From: Bacteroidaceae bacterium
GTDB lineage: Bacteria; Bacteroidota; Bacteroidia; Bacteroidales; Bacteroidaceae
Length of the DNA: 8,839 nt
Assembly (NCBI GenBank): GCA_017466965.1
Contig: JAFTTD010000076.1
Location: 1 to 8,839 of the forward strand
Reading direction: 5' to 3'
Under the pieces are notes generated by a model. That model was not told the DNA's origin, did no database searches, and was given only the letters and a program-made list of their open reading frames with translations. Below, piece by piece: positions 1 through 5,504 of the stretch. How positions within the stretch are numbered: the stretch's first letter is position 1; each line of letters opens with the position of its first letter. The position numbers and the translations under genes were made by a program.

Positions 1-1381
1 GACCAAGTGTTCCTCCCTGTGTTAAGACTTCTTCTCCCCAATCGGAAGTATATGAATTATCATCTATATATTGTTCAATTACCCTATCAAATTCTTCTCG
101 TTCATATGTTGTTAATTCCACCTTTCTCCTATGTGGTTTACGTTCAGCTTGAGACATATCTGTGGTTACTTCTCTTTTTCTGGTACGAGAAAAGATTCCA
201 TTCATCATGCTCATGGATGAAATAAGATATTGCAATCTAGCCCTGTTCTTCATATTGTCCTCTCCATGAAGCATTTTCTGTATCTCTTGATACATTATAT
301 CTTTTTCCAATGCTTTGCCTACAGTCGTAACGCTTGAATAAATTTCTTTTTCATCAGAATAGAATCGTGTAACGATTTCTGCTTCATCCAAATTCTGAGC
401 AATTACAGGGAGACTTACTTGCTCATTTAGAGCGGATAGTGCTTCAATAAAGGGTCTATTTTCTTGTAACCGGTTATCAAATATTTGATAGTTATAATAA
501 TTTCTATTATCTAAAAGGTGCAAAAGATTATATAGATTTTCCGTGCTTATCATAACAGGTGTGGCTGTAAGGAATAATGCAGCATCTGTCTGACTCATAA
601 TTCTTTCTGCACCCTTATACGTTTGTGTTTCCCTATTACGCATCTTATGCGCTTCATCACATAAAACAAGACTGAATTTAAAACCATTTTCCGACAAGTA
701 ATCAATAAGATTATTAGGCAGTCCACCTTTTTGTTTTTTTTTACCCTCCTCTTTACTTTTTTTCTTCAAACGAATTTTTTCATAATTAACAATGGCATGA
801 ACAGGGGTACGAGATTCATGAAGGTCTGTGACTAAGTCTCTTGATTTCTCGTATATCTTAAAAGTCAAACCAAATTTATAAGATAATTCTTCTTTCCATT
901 TATTTTGCAAAGATTTTGGACAAACTACAAGTACATGACGTAATTCTCTTCGAGCTTTTAACTCAAGCATAATATGACCTGCTTCAATAGTTTTACCTAG
1001 ACCGACTTCATCGGCAACCAGCAAACGTCTATTAGGAGAGTTTAGGAATTTAAGAAGCGGTTTGAATTGGTATGCTCTAAAAAGCGTTTTAGATGCCTTC
1101 AATGAAGAAATTGTACTATTATTAGAGTTGCGTATTTTAAATGTGGTGTTAATTTTAGAGAAATCAGAATATGACCCAAAAATACCACTCACACAGCGCT
1201 CGTATGGGTCAGATATGTCACAATTTGGGATAAGGTTTACCTCAAATTCATCAGTAACTCCATGTTCCCAACTAACCCTATAAAGTTGTCTGCCTCTACG
1301 TGCAGGCATTACTTCAACTATTACACCTTTATTTTCAGAGTCTGCTTTCACAACTCTATCCCCAATGTTGTATTTTGCCAT
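1..1381 (-). CDS. SNF2/RapA-like superfamily 2 helicase, N-terminal part (runs off left edge)
   Basis: A stop-free minus-strand frame begins at ATG 1381 and is still open at base 1, giving 460 codons. Residues about 4-51 resemble a small SH3/KOW-like beta barrel (NIGDRVV, GVIVEV, YRVSWEHG). The helicase core follows. A Q-motif-like AYQFKPL lies near residue 104 and the Walker A motif is VADEVGLGKTIEAG (K130, T131). Motif Ia is VLVVCPKSLQNKW, the Walker B/DEAH box is D242-E-A-H245, and motif III is TATP at 272-275. The ADEVGLGKTIEAG wording is typical of the RapA/HepA branch of SNF2 ATPases, which remodel or strip protein-nucleic acid complexes. The C-terminal RecA lobe is not yet reached. A Lys-rich insert (residues about 205-218) precedes motif II. 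The gene is visibly AT-richer than the metabolic genes to its right, which hints at transfer. RapA-like helicases also occur in anti-phage modules such as DISARM (DrmD), but no partner is visible, so the role stays open. The family call is firm; the biological role is not. Confidence 0.88.
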   Translation of the reverse strand, partial: MAKYNIGDRVVKADSENKGVIVEVMPARRGRQLYRVSWEHGVTDEFEVNLIPNCDISDPYERCVSGIFGSYSDFSKINTTFKIRNSNNSTISSLKASKTLFRAYQFKPLLKFLNSPNRRLLVADEVGLGKTIEAGHIMLELKARRELRHVLVVCPKSLQNKWKEELSYKFGLTFKIYEKSRDLVTDLHESRTPVHAIVNYEKIRLKKKSKEEGKKKQKGGLPNNLIDYLSENGFKFSLVLCDEAHKMRNRETQTYKGAERIMSQTDAALFLTATPVMISTENLYNLLHLLDNRNYYNYQIFDNRLQENRPFIEALSALNEQVSLPVIAQNLDEAEIVTRFYSDEKEIYSSVTTVGKALEKDIMYQEIQKMLHGEDNMKNRARLQYLISSMSMMNGIFSRTRKREVTTDMSQAERKPHRRKVELTTYEREEFDRVIEQYIDDNSYTSDWGEEVLTQGGTLG

Positions 1382-1449
1382 ATCTTTACGACTGTGCTTT
1401 AATACATTTCTTTAAGTTATAGAAATAAACATTATAAAGTATTTCACCC

Positions 1450-1480
1450 CAAATTTATATCTTTTATTTTACAAAGCAAA
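1450..1480 (-). promoter_or_regulatory. Bacteroidota-type promoter for the leftward helicase gene
   Basis: Read on the minus strand, TTTG (1480-1477) is followed by exactly 19 bases and then TAAATTTG (1457-1450). This is a full match to the Bacteroidota sigma-ABfr consensus TTTG-N19-21-TAnnTTTG. It lies 69 bases upstream of the helicase ATG at 1381, so the leader would be about 60 nt and AT-rich, with no Shine-Dalgarno sequence. The exact spacing, together with an equally exact copy upstream of the mutase gene, makes chance unlikely. Confidence 0.75.
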
Positions 1481-1600
1481 ATACATTATAAATAATGTCA
1501 TCAAATATAAAATTAATTAAACCTCAGGAATACCATCTATTTCACAAACAAGACATTTTTTTATAAAAAATAGAATTTTGATGGTTTTGGGATAAATAAT

Positions 1601-1632
1601 CTTGCATTTAGATTAATTTATTTTTATTTTCG
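1601..1632 (+). promoter_or_regulatory. Probable promoter for the GH43-GH53 gene
   Basis: CTTG at 1601-1604, 20 bases, then TATTTTCG at 1625-1632. Each box differs from TTTG / TAnnTTTG at one position and the spacing is within the usual 19-21. Transcription would start near 1638, leaving a leader of about 40 nt before ATG 1680. The two mismatches suggest a weaker or activator-dependent promoter, as is common for polysaccharide-utilisation genes. No regulator gene is visible in the window. Confidence 0.4.
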
Positions 1633-1679
1633 CAACTGAAAGTTTAATACTCGTTACTGAATTGAAATACAGGCACATT

Positions 1680-4340
1680 ATGAAGACAAAATCATTAATT
1701 GGGGCTTTGGCATTTACTGCTATGTTGTGTATACCTCATATTTCTGATGCTCAAGGCATTGGGAACGGAATTATCACAAACGACTGTTTCTGGAACACCG
1801 TTGACGGCACTCCTATCTATAGTCAGGGAGGCGGTATTTTCAAGTTTACTGACCCCACTACCGGTGAGATGGCTTACTACTGGTATGGCGCTCACTATAA
1901 GGAGGCGGAGCTTTACAGAAACGACCCGACAAGGATTCATGAAAGGAATAATGTGGTGGGCGTTTCGTGCTATAAATCTACCGACCTCACTAACTGGAAA
2001 GACATGGGCCATGTCATAACTGCCAAGGAGATTGCGGGTGGCAGCCCTTTCGTGGGATGGTTCGGACGTATGGGAGTTGCTTTCATTGAAGAGACTAAAC
2101 AGTATGCTCTATTTTCACAGCATAACAACTCTGTTTTTATCGCATTGTCCGACTCCCCTACCGGTCCGTTCAAGGTTCACAAGCACATAGACATGAAGCC
2201 AATAATAGGAACTTCAAATACAGGCGACCAGACCGTCTTCACTGACGAGGATACGGGCAAGGACTATCTTATTTATTCTTACGGCAGAGGAAGACATATT
2301 GGATATGTTTCGGAAATTGGTGTGGTTGAAGATGGCACTATCGGTCTGAAGAACTGCGTTCAGGTGTATAAGGGTGAAGGACGTGAGGGCAACTGCATGT
2401 TCAAGTACAAGGGCAAATACTACTTGTGCGCTTCCAATCTGTACGGTTGGGATTCATCGTATGCCTACTACCTTGTGAGTGATGACATATATGGCCCTTA
2501 CACTCCTGTGAACAAGATGGAGATTATGGATGGATGCAGAATGGACTATGCGCACATTTCGCAGACGGGATTCTTCTACACTCTGCGTGGAACGGAACAG
2601 GAGACTGTTATTTTCTGCGGCGACCGCTGGGCTGATTTTGCAGGAAACGGATTAGGATACAACCAGTGGGTACCTCTCTCATTTGACAGCTACAAGCCTT
2701 ATTTCAATTCTCTGTCTGAATGGAGGCTCGACCATGTGACTGGCAAATGGAGCGTTAGCAAGGGCAACAATTATGTTCTGAACGCAAGTTTTGAGGCTGA
2801 CAGAAGAACAGTTCCTATTACAGTGAAGCCACGTCAGGAGTTACTGCTCGGATGGGATACGGAAGTTATTAAAGGTAACAAGGTAAGCCTTGACAATCCT
2901 CACAGCCCTAAGCTCAACCACAACAACAGCCAGGAAGAGCGCAAGGAGGTTATTGGCGAAAAATCACTGTGCATAAGCGACAGCATAGACTTCGAGCGCC
3001 GAGTGAGCCAGGAGATAGCTTCTTCCCCTTATGTTACTCTTGAAGACGGCGAATACACACTGTCTCTGAAGTTCCGTGATAACGGTTTGTTCAAGAAACT
3101 TGAAGCAAGAGTTGAGTCGGGAGGCAAGGTTCAAAGCATTGACTTGAAGGACATCAAGTCGGGCGACAAATGGATTTCAGCACGGCTGAACGTTAATGTG
3201 AGCGGTGGCAGCGCTAAAGTCGTATTCTATACCGTAGGCAAGCCTATGGCTCAATGCCTCATTGACGATGTTGCGCTTGTAAAAAAAAAGATTTCAAATG
3301 ACACTTCTGACATAGACTTCGTCAAGGGTGCAGACATCAGCTGGCTTACGGAGCAGGAATCGCGAGGACAGAAATTCTTTGACACCACCGGTAAGGAGCG
3401 CGACTGCATTGATCTGCTGAAGGACTACCAGCTCAACGCCGTTCGTTTGCGTGTATGGGTTAACCCTCGTGGCGGATGGTGCGGCAGGGACGACGTGCTC
3501 AAAAAAGCACTTCGCGCCCATGATTTGGGCATGGACGTGATGCTCTGTTTCCACTATGGCGATTGGTGGGCTGACCCTGCCAAGCAACCCATTCCGAAAG
3601 CATGGATGGAGATGGACTTCAAGGAGATGAAAAAGGCATTGGCTGAACACACTACAGACGTAATCAAACTACTGAAAGCCAATGGCATAACTCCGCGATG
3701 GGTGCAGATAGGCAACGAGACAAGCAACGGTATGCTATGGAACGTGAAGACCAACGAGCGCGGATGGGAAATAAAGGACGAGAATGGCAATACTACCGTC
3801 ACCTACTCCATGGGACATATCAAGACTCACCCAAAGCAATATGCCGGCTTCATACGTGCCGGATATGACGCTGTAAAGAAGATTTCGCCCGAGTCGATAG
3901 TAATAGTGCATCTTGACAATGGGTTTGACGCCAAATTGTATGACTACAACCTTGACACAGTACTGAAATACGGTGGCAAATTCGACATGATAGGCATGTC
4001 GCTATACCCTTATTGGGCTATGGACAGCAAGAAACAGCCTGACGCAGAAACAACCATTACAAACTGCATGGAAAACATTCGCAGAGTGGGCAAGAAATAC
4101 GGCAAGGACGTGATGATTGTAGAAACGGGATTTGAGGTGAACGAGGGTAATCCGAAAGTCATGGAAGAAGGCAGAAAACAATTGGAAAGAATCATCAACG
4201 AGACTCACCATAAAACGGACGGCAGATGCCGCGGAGTATTCTATTGGGAGCCGCAATGCATGCCTGGCACATACAAACTGGGCGCATTCAGCAGCAAAGG
4301 CTCTCCTACTGTAATTATGGACGGGTTCGTTGAGAGGTAA
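1680..4340 (+). CDS. Secreted fusion enzyme: GH43 domain, carbohydrate-binding-like module, GH53 endo-beta-1,4-galactanase
   Basis: This is an 886-residue exported glycoside hydrolase. ATG 1680 is preferred over an in-frame TTG at 1662 because it starts a clean signal peptide (MKTK, hydrophobic stretch, cleavage likely after S-D-A24). The Cys in AMLC does not fit a lipobox. Residues about 26-360 form a GH43 five-bladed propeller of the exo-galactanase (GH43_24-like) type: SQGGGIF at the start, GDQTVFTDED (D183), REGNCMFKYKGKYY (likely acid E236), ISQT (Q295) and GDRW. Residues about 363-537 are a beta-sandwich-like module (NASFE to DDVALV), the kind of CBM found beside galactanases. Residues about 547-880 are GH53: start FVKGADISW, acid/base E680 in IGNE, nucleophile E815 in IVETGF, and YWEPQ near the end. 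GH53 cleaves beta-1,4-galactan of pectic arabinogalactan I. The GH43 partner may remove terminal galactose or arabinose. No SusC/SusD or regulator neighbours are present and the gene stands alone. The GH53 call is very secure; GH43 specificity is uncertain. Confidence 0.93.
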   Translation: MKTKSLIGALAFTAMLCIPHISDAQGIGNGIITNDCFWNTVDGTPIYSQGGGIFKFTDPTTGEMAYYWYGAHYKEAELYRNDPTRIHERNNVVGVSCYKSTDLTNWKDMGHVITAKEIAGGSPFVGWFGRMGVAFIEETKQYALFSQHNNSVFIALSDSPTGPFKVHKHIDMKPIIGTSNTGDQTVFTDEDTGKDYLIYSYGRGRHIGYVSEIGVVEDGTIGLKNCVQVYKGEGREGNCMFKYKGKYYLCASNLYGWDSSYAYYLVSDDIYGPYTPVNKMEIMDGCRMDYAHISQTGFFYTLRGTEQETVIFCGDRWADFAGNGLGYNQWVPLSFDSYKPYFNSLSEWRLDHVTGKWSVSKGNNYVLNASFEADRRTVPITVKPRQELLLGWDTEVIKGNKVSLDNPHSPKLNHNNSQEERKEVIGEKSLCISDSIDFERRVSQEIASSPYVTLEDGEYTLSLKFRDNGLFKKLEARVESGGKVQSIDLKDIKSGDKWISARLNVNVSGGSAKVVFYTVGKPMAQCLIDDVALVKKKISNDTSDIDFVKGADISWLTEQESRGQKFFDTTGKERDCIDLLKDYQLNAVRLRVWVNPRGGWCGRDDVLKKALRAHDLGMDVMLCFHYGDWWADPAKQPIPKAWMEMDFKEMKKALAEHTTDVIKLLKANGITPRWVQIGNETSNGMLWNVKTNERGWEIKDENGNTTVTYSMGHIKTHPKQYAGFIRAGYDAVKKISPESIVIVHLDNGFDAKLYDYNLDTVLKYGGKFDMIGMSLYPYWAMDSKKQPDAETTITNCMENIRRVGKKYGKDVMIVETGFEVNEGNPKVMEEGRKQLERIINETHHKTDGRCRGVFYWEPQCMPGTYKLGAFSSKGSPTVIMDGFVER

Positions 4341-4346
4341 GGAGAA

Positions 4347-4450
4347 GTTAAATGAAGGAGTTAAAAGGAGGAGTTAAAAGGAGGAGTTAAATGAAGAAGT
4401 TAAAAAAAGGAGTTATAAGGAGGAGTTAAATGAAGAAGTTAAAAGGGAAC
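4347..4450 (+). repeat. Tandem array of eight 13-bp units (consensus GTTAAAWGRAGGA)
   Basis: GTTA recurs at 4347, 4360, 4373, 4386, 4399, 4412, 4425 and 4438, exactly every 13 bases. Units vary as GTTAAAAGGAGGA, GTTAAATGAAGAA, GTTAAAAAAAGGA and the like. The array begins 6 bases after the hydrolase stop codon, whose own bases may belong to a degenerate copy. Units carry AGGAGG or AAGGAG stretches that look like Shine-Dalgarno sequences, but no start codon with a lasting frame follows. A 13-bp period cannot encode a simple peptide repeat. Function unknown. Confidence 0.9.
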
Positions 4451-4609
4451 GATACTAAAGGATGTTATTCGTCAAAGGCATTCGTTTAGATTTACGAGGG
4501 TATGATAAAAGGGTGTTTGTCATTTGACCAGATATACAATTCTTTGGCATCATCACTTTTCATCTATTCGCAAATTTTTTAGCATAATAGACTTGAATCA
4601 AAAAGGGAA

Positions 4610-4685
4610 CGGCGCAGTGGAGTTTCAGAATCGGCGCAGTGGAAATTAATTTGCAAGGCATTGGAAGTGAATTTTCACTGCACCG
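4610..4685 (+). repeat. GCGCAGTG direct repeats plus inverted copy forming a hairpin
   Basis: CGGCGCAGTGGA occurs at 4610-4621 and again at 4632-4643, 22 bases apart. A third, inverted copy lies at 4670-4685 (AATTTTCACTGCACCG). The second and third copies (4632-4647 with 4670-4685) can pair over 16 positions with one mismatch and one G-T wobble around a 22-base loop. TTTT follows two bases after the stem, so it could act as a weak late terminator about 290 bases after the hydrolase stop. The extra direct copy is not explained by that and suggests a protein-binding or mobile-repeat origin. Confidence 0.65.
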
Positions 4686-5028
4686 CATTTTCTGGTAGAG
4701 ACACTGTGCTATGGATTTTATGTGGTTCAATTTTAGGATAGTCTTATAACACCGGCTGGTTGTACTTGCGAAATATAAATACTTTTTGTTAAAACAAGGA
4801 TTTCAGGGAGTAAAACAACAGGGAAAAAGCATTGAAAAATGCAATTAAAAAGTGCTGAAAAATAATAAAAAGAAACAGGGCAATAGGGCAAAAAATAGGG
4901 CATTTATAATTAACTGGTTTTCAACACGATACAAAAATAGGGCAAAAGTGTGAAATTTCTCCTTCTCAAAATTTCTTGTCACTATATTCCTTTTTTATAT
5001 CACTTAAACAACCACATAGGGCAAAAAA

Positions 5029-5065
5029 ATGGCAAGAATGGCACTAAAATGGCATGAAAATGGCA
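5029..5065 (+). repeat. Run of four ATGGCA motifs at 9-11 base spacing
   Basis: ATGGCA starts at 5029, 5038, 5049 and 5060, with spacings of 9, 11 and 11 bases. The core TGGCA resembles the AGGGCA of the surrounding motif family. The near-helical spacing would place the sites on one face of the DNA. No coding frame explains the repetition. This is a short run, so confidence that it is functional is low. Confidence 0.45.
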
Positions 5066-5171
5066 CATGTTTTCCGGTTTACGGAGAACGACTATAACCA
5101 CCTGTATTTCAGATTGTTGCAAAGACATTTTTTTGGTCAAAAGGTACGTTTTCAAACTTTATACGAGAAAA

Positions 5172-5223
5172 TGCCCTATTCTTGCTTTCTTTTTTTTATT
5201 TTTTTCTGAATAGGGCACTTTTT
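5172..5223. terminator. Inverted repeat TGCCCTATTC / GAATAGGGCA with T-rich flanks, possible terminator
   Basis: A perfect 10-bp stem (5172-5181 with 5208-5217) encloses a 26-base T-rich loop. Five T follow on the plus strand (5219-5223) and a T run would follow on the minus strand too. It could be a bidirectional factor-independent terminator that isolates the mutase promoter from upstream transcription. The large loop makes it weaker than usual. The arms are also members of the ATAGGGCA family, so a binding-site role is equally possible. Confidence 0.35.
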
Positions 5224-5411
5224 AAATAAAAGTTTAAAAAGTTAGGTTTTCATGAAAAATAGCGCTACAAACAGAACTTTTGTCATTAACTGATTTTCTG
5301 TATCTTATGGAATTATACTCCACCTTTACTTTAAGCTCTACGTATAACGTTTTTAAAATGCCCTATTTTTTTTCTCCTCAAGGAATAGTTCTGATTATGA
5401 AGTATGTTTTT

Positions 5412-5442
5412 TTTGTAAATTCACAAAGAAATTTTAACTTTG
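5412..5442 (+). promoter_or_regulatory. Bacteroidota-type promoter for the mutase-purM unit
   Basis: TTTG at 5412-5415, exactly 19 bases, then TAACTTTG at 5435-5442: a full match to TTTG-N19-21-TAnnTTTG. Transcription would start near 5448, giving an A-rich leader of about 57 nt before ATG 5505. The leader has no Shine-Dalgarno sequence, which is normal for this phylum. Confidence 0.8.
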
Positions 5443-5504
5443 CATAATGAATGTATATTCAAATCAATGAGCAAGTAAAATCAAATAATAAAACAACATA
5501 AATC

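Larger units (their letters stand above)
1382..1679. other. Divergent intergenic spacer between helicase and hydrolase genes
   Basis: This strongly AT-rich stretch of about 300 bases contains no credible coding frame. It holds the leftward promoter at 1450-1480 and a weaker rightward candidate at 1601-1632. No tRNA, inverted repeat or insertion-sequence end was seen. A boundary between an AT-rich acquired segment and the more GC-rich resident genes plausibly falls here, inferred from base composition alone. Confidence 0.6.
4875..5366. repeat. Dispersed ATAGGGCA motif family, both orientations
   Basis: ATAGGGCA is found at 4883, 4895, 4937, 5016 and 5210. Its complement TGCCCTAT is at 5172 and 5359, and a one-mismatch copy ACAGGGCA is at 4875. 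Seven exact 8-mers within about 480 AT-rich bases is far above expectation. The copy at 4890-4905 is a perfect 16-base inverted match to 5356-5371, which frames a segment of about 480 bp. Possible readings are regulator-binding sites for the mutase promoter, iteron-like sites, or a miniature element with similar ends. Confidence 0.6.
4341..5504. other. Long gene-free, repeat-rich intergenic region
   Basis: About 1.16 kb without a credible coding frame on either strand. Stops are frequent and no family motif can be read in any frame. In order it holds a 13-bp-period tandem array, a GCGCAGTG direct/inverted repeat with hairpin potential, a cluster of ATAGGGCA/TGCCCTAT motifs, a short run of ATGGCA motifs, and the mutase promoter. 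Between these the sequence is AT-rich with long A and T runs. I saw no DnaA-box cluster, tRNA, riboswitch core that I recognise, or transposase remnant. A noncoding RNA or a decayed mobile element cannot be excluded. Confidence 0.6.

Noticed and set aside
7..225. Plus-strand frame of 72 codons
   Set aside because: It lies inside the helicase gene on the other strand and shows no family motif. The same holds for the frame at 1062-1283.
1662..1679. TTG start six codons upstream of the hydrolase ATG
   Set aside because: It would put a basic lead (KYRHI) before a complete signal peptide that starts at ATG 1680. ATG starts dominate here and the leader is too short otherwise.
1680..1760. Lipoprotein signal on the hydrolase
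   Set aside because: The only early Cys (residue 17) sits in AMLC, with Leu before Cys. That does not fit a lipobox, while S-D-A at 22-24 fits signal peptidase I.
4356..4391. Short frames started by ATGAAG inside the 13-bp array with AGGAGG just upstream
   Set aside because: A 13-base period shifts frame at each unit, so frames close within about a dozen codons. The Shine-Dalgarno-like bases belong to the repeat.
5467..5478. Four-codon upstream frame (ATG AGC AAG TAA) in the mutase leader
   Set aside because: Too short and without supporting signals; easily chance in an A-rich leader.
4341..5504. Replication origin (AT-rich spacer with repeated motifs)
   Set aside because: No DnaA-box-like TTATCCACA cluster and no dnaA, dnaN or plasmid rep gene nearby. 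The repeated motifs do not resemble known origin boxes.
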